From Telmatactis stephensoni (lineage: Eukaryota; Cnidaria; Anthozoa; Actiniaria; Isophelliidae): a DNA stretch of 64,000 nucleotides. The position numbers and the translations under genes are program-made. This document shows positions 9,371-20,183 of the stretch, piece by piece (the stretch's first letter is position 1; each line of letters starts with the position of its first letter). The notes under the pieces were generated by a model. It did not search any database, was not told the DNA's origin, and saw only the letters and a list, made by a program, of their open reading frames with translations. The DNA lies in contig JALIZF010001873.1 of the NCBI GenBank assembly GCA_029948255.1, forward strand, positions 554,501-618,500, read 5' to 3'.

Positions 9371-12300
9371 TTAGGACATTGACATATCTACAAAGTTATA
9401 AAATTGGTCAATTTCTTGTACTGCTTTTTCATGACTTGAGGAGATGTAGATTTCTTTGCTTGTGCTATCAACAGCATCACTGCAGACTTGTACACAGTCA
9501 TTACCATTTATCTCCAGGCCAACAAGAGAACCTGGTAGAAGTACAATAAATATGAAAGCTTTCTTAGGTCAGGCCTTAGATAGTCTGATTTTCAGGTGGT
9601 CAAGGGTCATCCACTTTCCTCCCCCTTCTCCCATAACTGTCTGAAAATCAGCTTAGGTCTTAAACGGCTTTTTTAAAACCCATCAAGTCAGGAGCCTGAT
9701 GACTACTACCTATTTTGCCTACAACTGTAAAACCAATCCAAAGTTCAAATGAAGAAGTAAAAAATAAGAAGGGAAAAGTTCAAAATGCAGACAACCTAAC
9801 CCTTCACCTTTCTCCTCTCCAGAAGCACCTAAAAATCTGAGTGTTCTCTTGAAGTCTCTTTGATGGGATTCCTGTGTTTAGACAACAACAAAGGAACCCC
9901 AGAAAGAGAGGAGAGAAGAGATTGCCCAAGAAGTTCTGCAGAGAAGGTTTAGATTGAACTAGAAATACTCCTGGAATTTAAGCCATGTTCTCCAACACAT
10001 GGTCATCAAAATGGAGTAATTTGTCCAACAAAAACATGGTTAACACATTAACTTCTTGTAATTCTTGAGAGCACTGTTTAAAAGTACCATATAACAGCCA
10101 CAATGCTATTAAAAAGATGCCAAATGTATGATTATGACACATTTTATCTAGTCTGTGATGTATACATACCTTCATTTGCAGCCTCATTATGTTCTGATGA
10201 ACCAGTAACTCTAAAGATTTCATCAGCCTTCATATTAATTTCCTTAGTTTGTACCAATACACAACCCTAAAGAAACAAAAATACAATGTATACATATTAG
10301 AAAGATTTAGCAAATGCAAGCTGATGTGAGATGCCAAGGTGATCACATTTGTTCATTGTGACAAATTTAGCAAAAATGTCTGACGCTGAAATGCACTGTC
10401 AACAATGAATAGTCCCCTTCATAGTTCTATGCGCCATTTTGAAAGGTAGCCGTGCCTTTGCATCGAAGCGAGACAAATGGTGAGCTTGCAATGATAGAGA
10501 CCTGTGAATAATTGTCCTAGGTGTTAAAAAAGGTACCTATCATTGCACGCACGCCGTTCGTCTTGCTTTGATGTAAAGGCACGGCTACCTTTCAAGATGG
10601 TGCAGAGAACTGTGAAGGGGACTATTTAAATACAAGAACTGGATTTGAGACGTACATGTACATGTGAATACATCACACTCATTTACTGTGCAGCTACAGT
10701 GACAACATTATGATGCCACATTCAAAACAAAATTTTACCTGCTTTTATATGCACTTCAGCTAGCCTGTGAATGCAGCTTCCTCATTTGACAGTGCCATGT
10801 GAGACAGCTGTGTTCAAAGGCTATCAGAATGCTGACAAAGTCAATGTCTATTTTAAACATCAGATGTCACTCACAGCTTCCTCTTTCATGTATATTATTA
10901 TATGTGTTTTCATTGTAATGAAGGAAGTAAACAGTTCTAAGCCAAATACACAAGCAAAAATGTTTTTGCAGTATAACATATCAGTTCTAACCTTTGCCTT
11001 GATTTTATTTAAAAATGTCTTGATATTTTCTCTCCGTTGAGAACTTTGAAAAAATATTCCTAGACAAACCTGCAAATTATATAATTTCAAAATATGAAAT
11101 TAATTAAACGTAAATTATCACATACTGAATCAAACATCAAAACAATATTAATGACATTCACATAATCAACTATCAATGTATGTTACCAACAAAGAAAATG
11201 ACTAATTATAATCCCAAGCTTTGGATGAGTATAAGATTGAATAAATTAATAAAAGATGAATGGGTGGATAAATGAACAGACAGATAAAGGAATAAATGAA
11301 TAAAGAAGGTACATGTATGAGTGAATGGATGGATGAATGAATAGATGAATGGATGAGTGAATGAATGGATGAATGAAATGGGCAGATTTGCATAATCATG
11401 GCGTCTGGCACGCGCTCCAAAGCGTGAGAAAAAAGTAAGGAATATGAAACCTCTGATACGTCTAACTTCAATTCTGATATGGAAGAAACCTTTAAATTTA
11501 TTGTTTAATGTTATTGTGACATCAATACATTTTTTTTTGTTCATATTCCTTCCGTAAATAATTTATCTATTGTATTTAGCTTAATAATGTAAAGACAGCC
11601 CAAAAATATAAGCCTGGTGGTTTCTTTTTGAGCTGTCTAACCATCGAGAAATATCTGACCAAATTATTATAATTATTATTATTATTTTTTATATAAGAAT
11701 GTTATATATATATAACAATTAGTAATTATAGTAATTTATAAAAAGTTCTATGTATTGCCATGTAAAATTTCCTGATGGTTTATGAAATAAAATGTATGTA
11801 TGTACTATGTATGTAGATAAATGATTGAATGAAAAAATGAATAGATGAAAAATGGATGAATGAATAAATGGATGAATGAAATGGGCAGATAAAGGATTGA
11901 ATAAAAAAATAAATGGATGGATGAATGAATGAACAAGTGAAAAAATGAACAAATGGATGAGTGGATAAATGGATGAATGAAGGAAGGAATGAATGAACAG
12001 GCAGATAAAGGAATGTAACAATAATAAATAGGTGAAAAGCAGGTCAGTCAGGCATATAGAAGAGTATAATAATTAAGGGGTCCATACTTGATCATAAGGT
12101 TTCCGTCTCGTCCCTAATGTTAATGGAACAGTACTCTGATCTCTTGATAATGATACTTGTAAACTGCTGAAGGTCTCTGTGATTGGGATGGGTACATAAT
12201 CGTCTACCTTTGCCTCCTAATCAGTACAGATGTTGTTTTATATCAGTTTCTTAAAAAAACTCATTTGATTAATAATTCATAAGGCAAACACAATGAAAAT

Positions 12301-15300
12301 CACCACCGTGACCAACTGTCTTAGTTTATATCTGATAAAGATTTGGCCTAATCTACATCATTCAACTTTAACCTCGATTTTCTCCAAGATAAATGAAGAT
12401 ATTTTTTATTTTCTTTTAGAGAACAACTCTGACTAATATGTGTTGCAGTTTTTGAAGCCGTATAAAGAACTCGAGATCGTGTTTTATCAGTATTAATGCT
12501 TATTGCATGTGTCAGGTTTGATAGGAAAACATTTGGCTGTCATTCACTCTGTATGGACCTTGCTAGCCTTCTTCCCTAATGTCACTACCAAACATTATAT
12601 TTTCCCATCCAGGCCTGCTCCCACTCACTCAGTAAGTATGTACATAGCTAGTGTTTTACACATTGATGACAACTTAGCATTTAACACTTATTTTATTGTG
12701 ACTTGATAATAAAAACAAACTGTTGCCCTACCTCTGGCAGTAATGACCACGTTGTTTCACCTGCTGCTGGTGTAAAGTCATGAATATTACTCCAGTTGTT
12801 ATTATAAACACTTAAATCAGCTGCCTTGAACTGGTCTGTAGAGCACCAAAAATTCTCATTAAAAGCTAGATCATCAAAATAGTTTGACTTATAAACAAGA
12901 GCAGATTCTGTATGACTATGAAAAAGTCTCAACTGTGCTGTGTGTTGCCATGCCATGTCTCAGTGTTCAGCTTCAATGACACAGCATGGCAAAACATGGC
13001 ACACTTTTTCATAGCGCCATAAAAACTGATTTACTTGAAAATTAAGCTTAAACGAAAGGCTTATTCCATTATTGTGGTAACTAATAAGGGGCCGTCCAAT
13101 AATATGGCTATAAAGTGTATAATGTACAAAAAATCCATAAATTTCACATCGTGCCAACTAATTCTGGCAAGGTTTATAATGTAACAATATTGTCTTATTA
13201 TCATTTCTTACAATATCTCTCACATTTTTAGATTGACTATTATTACTGTAATAATTACAGTAGGTTTATTAGGTATTTACTGACCTTCTAACTCAGGGTA
13301 ATAATATTGAAAACATCCAAACTTCATTCCCGAGGAGGATTCTATAATTGGTTGGGTTGCACAACACAGGAAAAAATCCATCTTTTTACAGTCACGAGTA
13401 CTAGAATTGAAAGACAAAATTAATAAAAATAAACTTTAATATGTCCATTTATAAAATATCATTTCATTCCAAACCATTTACTGAATATATATGTGACGTA
13501 GCTCATGTGACACATATTTCAGTAGTTAAGATTAGGAGTCAGATTACAGAACACGTGTGTTGTATAGTTGTAAAGGAGAACCTCGAATATTCGTGAATAA
13601 TAAAGAACACAAACCGAAGATAAGGAGTTTTACTTTGAAGTCAAACCAGGAGTGTAACATTTTGGTGACCCCGACCTCAACATTGACTGGAGAAGTTGGA
13701 TATTGGATCTTTGTCGTTGGTGGACATCAGCCTTCCATTGGTTGTGGCTCGTGGACCACATGGACATACCGTCGCATGATTAGGAACTATTATGTTTGTT
13801 GCTTGTTTTCGCTAGCCTGTTATTAGTCTCATAGCGGAGGAAGGACGTAGAATCAACATGACGCTGGAAGGGAAATCGACCGAGGATCTCCAATTGGAAA
13901 TCGAAGCTAAAATTTGTAGCTTGCCTATGACTGGATTGGAAGATCTCGCGCAATTTCTTAAGGTCGATGTTGGTTCTTCGATAACGAAAGGCCGTCTCCA
14001 CGTAGCAAAGACACTAAGGAGAGAGTTTGAGAAACTTATTGACGAACACGAGGACAAGGATGCCTTCGTACAGGATGCGTGGAAGTATGTTTGCACGGAA
14101 TCGGACGATAACCCTCTGCCTTCAGCCCAAACGGATTACGAAAAAGCTCGACAAGAATACGAAGTATTACAATCTAAAATGCTAAAACTTCTAAAAGAGA
14201 CTGAGGAAAAAACAGTCAGCCCAACTGAAAGTGGAAGTCAACTCCTCAAGATCGACCAAATCCTTAGAAGAGAATTCAAGATATCGGGTTCCATTGGCGG
14301 TGAAAAGGATAAATTGTCGCATGTTGGTCTTATGAGACAAATTGACAGTGGCGTGGCGAAAGGGTATAAGGAGACCGAAATTATCGACGCCGTAATTCGC
14401 GCCATCAACTCAGGTACCAAACTTAAATCGTATTTGGAGATGATGCAGGGCATAACGTTACAGAAACTACGTCAAATTCTGAGGGTACACTACCAGGAGA
14501 AATCATCGACCGAGCTATATCAGGAGCTGACTACCCTAGTACAGGGGTCGAAGGAGAGCCCACAGGATTTCCTACTAAGAGCTCTGTCTCTAAGAGAGCG
14601 GACTATTTTTGCGTCGAAAGCGGAGGATGGCATGAAATACGATCAAAGCCTCATCAAATGTTTGTTTATTCACACTGTTGAAACAGGCCTCCGCGATGAA
14701 ATTATTCGTAACAAAATAAGAAATGTTCTTCATAAAGAAGGAGCTACCGACGAAGAAATAATGGAGTCCCTGAACAAGATTGTTTCCGTGGAAGGAGAGC
14801 GACATTTGAAGTTGCGTACGACGTCTACTAAAGAAACAAAAGCATCGGTGAACGCAGTAGGGGACACAGATAGTACGCCGATAAAGCCCAATAAACCGAA
14901 GGGCAACCCTAGTTTGATGACGACTTTGGAAACCCTGCAGGCCCAAGTTGCAGAACTAAACGCAAAGTTTGAGGCATCTCGCCGTGAAAACATCGCCGGA
15001 AACTCTGCATCTAAGAAGACTAGAAGGAAATGTAAATCTTGTGAAGAGAAAAATGTCACGCAATGTGATCACTGCTTCAAGTGCGGGTCAACGGACCACC
15101 TAGCGCGTGGGTGTAAATCTTCGTCGGGAAACGGGATGACGCTACGACCAAGGGACGGGAAGTAGCGGCTGATGACACTCATGCAAAGTCCCGAGTCTGT
15201 AATAACTGCTCTGAACGTGGATTATGGAATTGTTGTGCTTCATGTAAAAGTGTTTACTACTGTTCTGATAAATGTCAAAGAATGGATTGGAAAACTCACA

Positions 15301-18300
15301 AGCCTTTGTGTATTGCTATCAATCACTTGTCAGCGAGACAGGAAGACAATGTTGACATTGATAATGACATTGATGATGGAGTTTTTGTTTGCCATTTGAC
15401 TCCAAAACAAAGGAGTACTTTGGGACAGCTTGTTGGACGTAAGTGTACAATTTTTTGTTATTTGAATAATGTTAAAGTAGAAGCACTTTGGGACACCGGA
15501 GCCCAAGTTTCTGTAATATCTAGAGAATTTGTTGAACAGAATTTCCCGTTGATAAGTGTACGAAGTATTGCTGAACTGATTGGCCACACACCTTTAGATT
15601 TAAAAGCAGCGAATGGGACCAAACTTCCTTTTGTTGGATGGGTGGAGGTGGACTTTGAACTTAATAGCCCAAACGATGTAGCTCATCAATTCAAAGTGCC
15701 ATTTCTTGTCTCCGAGAATCCGCTTGAGTTACCAATAATTGGATACAATGTTATCGAGCAAGTTGTAACCACCTTTCAAGGCGATGACAGCAATGAAAAC
15801 GCTCTTCACTCGTTATTATCGGCGAATTTTAAAGGACAAGCTAGTCAAAATGCATGTGCAATAGTTAACTTCATTCAATCAGTCAATCAAACGGAAGAAC
15901 TTTGTGTTGTTAAAACGAACAAGAAGAAAATCGTCATCCCGAAATCGGATACTGCTATAGTTGTATGCCGTGCTAACACCGGATACTTGCAAAATGAAAC
16001 GCCGGCACTGCTGGAACCGGAAATGAGTGACCACATACCGTCGGGTTTAGAAATACAGGAAACGTTAGTGACACTACAGCGTGGCACGTCTAATATTATT
16101 CGTGTACAAGTTACAAACAATACTAAACACGACATTGTGTTACAAGGAAGGACTATTATTGGCCGACTTCATCTTGTTCGTTCTGTCACGCCTCTAGAGG
16201 TTAAACCCAAGGAATGTTCTGAGCTTAATGTTAATTGCGTTAATGACGTAGCAGTTACGGAAAAGTACGGAAAACAAACAAAACAACACAAGAAGCAAAT
16301 TGGCGAATTGACGGGTTCATTGGCCGAAATTGATATTGGAGATTTAACTGACGAACAGCGCTCGCTGGTCACGCAAATGTTGATCGATGAATCGGAATCT
16401 TTTTCAAAGAATGACACTGATATTGGCTGTATACCGGATTTTCAGATGGACATTAATCTAACTGATAATCAACCTGTTCAAAGGAATTACACGAGAGTAC
16501 CTAGACCATTGTATGAAGAAGTTAAGACTTACATCGAAGACCTTTTAAACAAAGGCTGGATACGACCCTCTCGCTCAGCCTATGCTTCGCCCATTGTGTG
16601 TGTTAGGAAAAAGGACGGCGATTTACGTCTTTGTGTTGATTTCCGGGAGTTGAACAAAAAGACTTTCGCGGACCGACACCCGTTACCACGAGTGCAAGAC
16701 ATACTGGATAATTTGGGCGGTAACGCATGGTTTAGTATGTTGGACCAGGGGAAGGCGTACCACCAAGGATTTATCGCGCCTACTTCGAGACACCTTACAG
16801 CATTCGTGACTCCATGGGGATTGTGGGAATGGGTTCGTGTCCCATTCGGCCTAAAAAATGCAGTCGCTGAATATCAACGCTTCATGGAAAACTGTCTAAC
16901 CGGCCTTAGAGATGAGATTTGTATACCGTATATAGACGATGTTATTGTGTTTAGTAAGACTTTCGAGGACCATGTTGAACATATACGAACGGTCCTTCGT
17001 CGTCTGCGCGACGAGGGAGTTAAACTGAAACCAAGGAAATGTAGATTGTTTAAACGCGAAGTTACTTGCTTAGGCCGCATAGTGTCGTCCGATGGCCATC
17101 GCCCAGATCCGTCTAATATGCAAGCCGTGATTGCTCTGAAGGATAGCAAACCATCGACCGTGGGGGAGGTACGGAAGCTGTTAGGACTTCTTGGCTACCA
17201 CCGACAGTATATCCCGAACTTTTCAAAGACTGCAAAATGTCTTTTTGAGCTTATACAATCAGACTCGTCTAGCACAAGAAAAGGGGGTTTGACTTCGTCA
17301 ACTGTCATAACGTGGAAGGACAAACATCAACAAGCCTTGAACAATCTCATCGATGCTTTAATATCCCCTCCAGTTCTTATTTACCCAGACTGGCAGAAGC
17401 CATTTATTCTATTCACGGACGCCTCGAAAGACGGTCTTGGCGCAGCCCTTTATCAGGAGCACGACAACGACATCAGGCCAGTTGCGTTTGCCTCTCGTAC
17501 CTTAACTCCTGCGGAACGCAACTAGTAAAGGTTGATGGTGTGCAGGTTTGTATAAATTAGTGCTGCTGATATCACAGACTACAACTAGACTCCTAAGCCA
17601 CCAAGTTGGGTGGGCCACCAAGTTGGGCTGTGATTGACTAATTCTAGCTAGGGAATGTGGAATGCTTGGCCAGTACAAGTAGCCATGTATTTGTGTGGTG
17701 GGAGCAATCCTTTAACTTTATATTTTTGATGTATTTAGGGAAACATCTGGTACATCCTATGATCATGTTCACCACTTTCTTTTGATACATAGCAAATAGG
17801 GGTACAGGTGCATAAAAATGCAGACTGTGTAGTGCACAGTACATGAATGTATTAGTTTGTACATATACTTGTATTCTTACCGAAACTGTTGACATGCTAC
17901 TACTATCTTGCAGTCTTTACAGTCTCTGAAAAACACACTAAAAGAAACAGAAAATAGCTAAGTGCTAAATGCCATTACAAGTAGGACCAACCAGCAAAAG
18001 CATGATCAGCATAAAAGCTGCCTTAGAGAGAGTTTTATAATTATATAATATAGGTACATTGCAGCTAAATTTGGCTGGGTGGAACCAGACAGAGAAGATA
18101 CTGTAAGTATATCCACTTCGAGGTTTTATAGTAGTTGTACCAGAGTGATGTGTGAATGTGGGTTTGGAAGTGGAAAAGATGTTAGAAAAATCTGATGGAC
18201 AAATAATTAATATTTAATATAACAAAATTCTACATGTATACATGTATATATAAAGTGCACTCCTGATGAATGGTTAATTGCTGAACATAGTATTATTCTT

Positions 18301-19795
18301 ATTTGAGAAAAAATCATTATTTTATAATTGGCAGCCTGTGTCATAAAAGAAGTGGTCAACACTCAGCTGTGCACTTAGTTAGCTGCTATTAATTAAAGCA
18401 AATTACATTCTCACTTGGCTTGAGCCAATTCTACATGTACCCTTCTCCCATACATATGTTTCATCAAAGAACAATAGCGGGAAACAGAAATGTACATTGT
18501 AAGCAAAACTTCACTAATTGGAGCTCTCCAAATAGTCATATGAGTCAACCAAAATTCAAAACAGTATCAATCATTTATTTTCCAGTGCTAATTAACAGTC
18601 AAGTGATTTCAGTAGTAGATAAACCCCAATGATATGCTGAGCATTGATCTGACTTCTTAAATTAACCTTGACTCTCTTCCATACCTTCCTTTAATAGGAC
18701 CTAGAAACATAGTACACCCAATACAGTCATCGACTGTTACTGTAGCAGAATGGTCAAATAGATAAATATTGGAGTTCTGTTGTAAAAAAAAGATAAATTT
18801 TAATCAGAGTGGAGAGGAACGGTTTAGGGAGGAGGGAGAAATAGCCCCAAAAAAGTAGGGAGGAAGGAGAAAAGAGGCAGTAAAATAATGAGATGTAGTG
18901 AAGGAGAAATGGCCGAAAAAAAGTAGGGAGGAGGGAGAAATAGGCTCAAAAAGTAGGGAGGAGGGAGATTTAGACTCCTGTTCCTCTCCGCTCATCATAC
19001 ATATATATACTAAAATCTACACTCAAAGAAGCATGCACATCTAATATACTGTTAATAACTGTTAGGTTATGACTATTGCTTTTCTGTAACTTTGGTTGAT
19101 TAATTCTAGTTGGGACCTATGCAAATCTGTACAAAACAGTATCTGGTTTGTATAATGGCTGTGACAAAAATGATTGACAGAACAGTATTAAATCTTGAGG
19201 TTGCATTTATGCAACTTTCTTTTTATTGGCTGGAAGTAAAAAAAAATATCACGCAAATTCGAGGAACATCTCAATTTTGACACTTCAGGGGTGGAAAGGA
19301 AGTCAGAGTAAAATACTTTACACGTTTGTAAAGTATTTACATCTCATTCATTGATCGTTTATACATGTTTTAATGAAGATTTTGAAGGCAGGTTTATCAT
19401 AAATGCTTTTGCTTGTATACATTTTTACATAAAGTATACCAATCAGAGCGCGCGTAATATGCCAATTATTATATAAATTCGATTTTATGCACAAATTCAT
19501 CATTCTTTTGAAAGCAGGCTGAATAATAAACACCACCACACCTGACAATCCCGAATAATAAACTGTTGGCCATTAACTTTGCCTGGCAATCGACCCGATG
19601 TTTCCCCATTAAGATCAGCGATTGTAAAATCTTTGGGATCTGGTCGATCCTCTCGATCCCTGGAAATTGAAATAAGAGAAAAAACTTTAACGACCTGATT
19701 AAATGAATCGAGGCCACGAAAACCACTTGCCAACTGAAAACTTTTGGCTCTTCCTCCTCCAGTTTTTCGCCTTTTTTCGACTGCAAACAGCCCAT
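9371..19795 (-). CDS. RP2: RP2, ARL3 GTPase-activating protein (complete, 10 coding exons)
   Basis: RP2 is a membrane-anchored GAP for ARL3 in ciliary trafficking. Exons: 19731-19795, 19542-19659, 18685-18776, 17881-17937, 13285-13400, 12732-12835, 12088-12216, 10992-11069, 10170-10266, 9371-9531. They sum to 1017 nt, exactly 338 aa plus TAA (human 350). The start MGCLQSKK carries the Gly2 myristoylation and Cys3 palmitoylation signal. A TBCC domain follows ([48 protein letters not shown]). The catalytic arginine finger (human R118) is Arg111 in QFR, its codon split by an intron; Glu131 matches human E138. The C-terminal NDPK-like part has [16 protein letters not shown] and ends [12 protein letters not shown]. 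All junctions are GT-AG except intron 1, where GCAAGT fits best. Intron 4 holds a Ty3/gypsy element in opposite orientation. Confidence 0.93.
10411..10623. mobile_element. Foldback MITE, 213 bp
   Basis: Two arms of about 88 bp are near-perfect inverted copies (AGTCCCCTTCATAGTTCT... and its inverse ending ...AACTGTGAAGGGGACT). The centre is about 35 bp. It lies in RP2 intron 8. No coding capacity; target-site duplication unclear, possibly AT/TA. Confidence 0.8.
11225..11380. repeat. Degenerate GAAT/GGAT repeat in RP2 intron 7
   Basis: Imperfect AATGAATGGATG-type units. The open frames across it (serine/histidine/isoleucine-rich) are repeat artefacts. Confidence 0.8.
11815..12010. repeat. Degenerate GAAT/GGAT repeat in RP2 intron 7
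   Basis: A second block of the same low-complexity type, including AATGGATGAATGAATAAATG units and an ATGGGCAGATAAAGGA word shared with the block at 11225. Confidence 0.8.
13492..13659 (+). repeat. Probable 5' LTR of the Ty3/gypsy element
   Basis: It begins TGTGACG and ends GTGTAACA (TGT...ACA form), about 168 bp, with AATAAA at 13599-13604. It is followed after TTT by TGGTGACCCCGACCTC at 13663, which has the form of a tRNA primer-binding site. The start is inferred, because no second LTR is present to define it. Confidence 0.6.
13663..13678 (+). other. Primer-binding site of the Ty3/gypsy element
   Basis: TGGTGACCCCGACCTC lies 3 nt after the presumed LTR end. It begins with TGG, complementary to a tRNA 3' CCA. 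The donor tRNA was not identified. Confidence 0.6.
13858..15165 (+). CDS. Ty3/gypsy element Gag, CCHC zinc knuckle
   Basis: An intact 435-codon frame, ATG in the context ATCAACATG, ending with TAG at 15163-15165. The centre is a capsid-like helical region ([38 protein letters not shown]). A late coiled-coil-like stretch is [20 protein letters not shown]. The nucleocapsid end has a basic patch, a CKSC...CDHC cysteine set and a canonical knuckle [14 protein letters not shown] (C-x2-C-x4-H-x4-C). Pol lies in the -1 frame and opens at 15117, overlapping the Gag end by 48 nt; a slippery heptamer is in the overlap. The element is in RP2 intron 4, antisense to RP2. No inactivating change in gag. Confidence 0.88.
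   Translation: MTLEGKSTEDLQLEIEAKICSLPMTGLEDLAQFLKVDVGSSITKGRLHVAKTLRREFEKLIDEHEDKDAFVQDAWKYVCTESDDNPLPSAQTDYEKARQEYEVLQSKMLKLLKETEEKTVSPTESGSQLLKIDQILRREFKISGSIGGEKDKLSHVGLMRQIDSGVAKGYKETEIIDAVIRAINSGTKLKSYLEMMQGITLQKLRQILRVHYQEKSSTELYQELTTLVQGSKESPQDFLLRALSLRERTIFASKAEDGMKYDQSLIKCLFIHTVETGLRDEIIRNKIRNVLHKEGATDEEIMESLNKIVSVEGERHLKLRTTSTKETKASVNAVGDTDSTPIKPNKPKGNPSLMTTLETLQAQVAELNAKFEASRRENIAGNSASKKTRRKCKSCEEKNVTQCDHCFKCGSTDHLARGCKSSSGNGMTLRPRDGK
15117..17525 (+). CDS. Ty3/gypsy Pol: MYND finger, protease, RT, truncated RNase H
   Basis: This frame has no start of its own near its 5' end and is entered by -1 frameshifting from gag; the first internal ATG is 15282. Order: a MYND-type zinc finger at 15195-15310 ([27 protein letters not shown]: all eight zinc ligands in the usual spacing); an aspartic protease with [11 protein letters not shown] near 15487; RT with [21 protein letters not shown] and YIDDVIVF (about 16630-16945); then the connection and RNase H start with [16 protein letters not shown] near 17410. 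It stops after [10 protein letters not shown] at 17525, so most of RNase H, the integrase and the 3' LTR are gone. The RT motifs are Ty3/gypsy type. Apart from the 3' truncation the frame is intact, which points to recent loss. Confidence 0.85.
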   Translation: MFVGKRDDATTKGREVAADDTHAKSRVCNNCSERGLWNCCASCKSVYYCSDKCQRMDWKTHKPLCIAINHLSARQEDNVDIDNDIDDGVFVCHLTPKQRSTLGQLVGRKCTIFCYLNNVKVEALWDTGAQVSVISREFVEQNFPLISVRSIAELIGHTPLDLKAANGTKLPFVGWVEVDFELNSPNDVAHQFKVPFLVSENPLELPIIGYNVIEQVVTTFQGDDSNENALHSLLSANFKGQASQNACAIVNFIQSVNQTEELCVVKTNKKKIVIPKSDTAIVVCRANTGYLQNETPALLEPEMSDHIPSGLEIQETLVTLQRGTSNIIRVQVTNNTKHDIVLQGRTIIGRLHLVRSVTPLEVKPKECSELNVNCVNDVAVTEKYGKQTKQHKKQIGELTGSLAEIDIGDLTDEQRSLVTQMLIDESESFSKNDTDIGCIPDFQMDINLTDNQPVQRNYTRVPRPLYEEVKTYIEDLLNKGWIRPSRSAYASPIVCVRKKDGDLRLCVDFRELNKKTFADRHPLPRVQDILDNLGGNAWFSMLDQGKAYHQGFIAPTSRHLTAFVTPWGLWEWVRVPFGLKNAVAEYQRFMENCLTGLRDEICIPYIDDVIVFSKTFEDHVEHIRTVLRRLRDEGVKLKPRKCRLFKREVTCLGRIVSSDGHRPDPSNMQAVIALKDSKPSTVGEVRKLLGLLGYHRQYIPNFSKTAKCLFELIQSDSSSTRKGGLTSSTVITWKDKHQQALNNLIDALISPPVLIYPDWQKPFILFTDASKDGLGAALYQEHDNDIRPVAFASRTLTPAERN
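15126..15132 (+). promoter_or_regulatory. -1 ribosomal frameshift slippery site GGGAAAC
   Basis: GGGAAAC sits in the gag frame exactly as G GGA AAC (X XXY YYZ) inside the gag/pol overlap, 31 nt before the gag stop. The pol frame is -1 to gag. The same heptamer is used by known retroviral frameshift sites. Confidence 0.85.
15140..15192 (+). promoter_or_regulatory. Predicted frameshift-stimulating H-type pseudoknot
   Basis: Stem 1 pairs CGCTAC (15140-15145) with GTAGCG (15162-15167), 7 nt after the slippery heptamer. Stem 2 pairs GGGAC (15152-15156, in the loop) with GTCCC (15188-15192). The gag TAG lies in stem 1. Pairing was found by eye, with no energy calculation. Confidence 0.6.
17526..17880. 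other. RP2 intron 4 sequence after the truncated retroelement
   Basis: No LTR copy or integrase sequence seen; ordinary AT-rich intron leading to the exon at 17881. Confidence 0.5.
18812..18989. mobile_element. Purine-rich MITE
   Basis: The ends are inverted (GGAGAGGAAC near 18812, GTTCCTCTCC ending near 18989). The interior is four repeats of AGTAGGGAGGAGGGAGAAAT. It lies in RP2 intron 2. Confidence 0.5.
19660..19730 (-). other. GC-AG intron 1 of RP2 (71 nt)
   Basis: The donor is TG|GCAAGT and the acceptor is TTTCCAG preceded by a strong pyrimidine tract. This joins AGT TG to G GAT to give [12 protein letters not shown], matching human SWDQREKVDPKD. The nearby GT choices either break the phase or leave a 35-nt intron. 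Confidence 0.75.
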
Positions 19796-20183
19796 TTCTT
19801 ACAATAAATTATATCTTTATAAAGTGGCTACTGTATATACAGCCCTTGCATACGTAAAGTAGACGAAAAAGCGATAAAAATTGGATGAAAGAAGACTTAA
19901 TTCAACTTGAACGCCCGCCTTGATTGATTCTCTTGGATACAGTAACCACGCTTACTAATCACACGAGCGTTGTTTAGTAGACTGGCACTAGTTATTGTTT
20001 GCATAAGTTTTCACTAATAAAAGAAAGAAGCAGGGCCAAATAATGAAGTCCAGAAAAGAAAAGTGTAAACACGAAGAAATTTCCTCTATACGTTAACTTC
20101 GCCATTTTGTTTTCAAGTCAGTAACAGTACTAGCTATACACTGTTTGGTCTTTTAGTCGAAGCGTTTACTTGAAGTGGAGGAT
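19796..20183. other. RP2 5' flank
   Basis: Presumed RP2 promoter and 5' UTR. No TATA box was identified with confidence. No divergent gene start found. Confidence 0.4.

Noticed and set aside
11202..12021. Minus-strand His/Ser/Ile-rich frames
   Set aside because: They translate the GAAT/GGAT low-complexity repeats in RP2 intron 7.
13557..13826. 89-aa frame upstream of gag
   Set aside because: It overlaps the presumed LTR, primer-binding site and leader of the retroelement; no homology.
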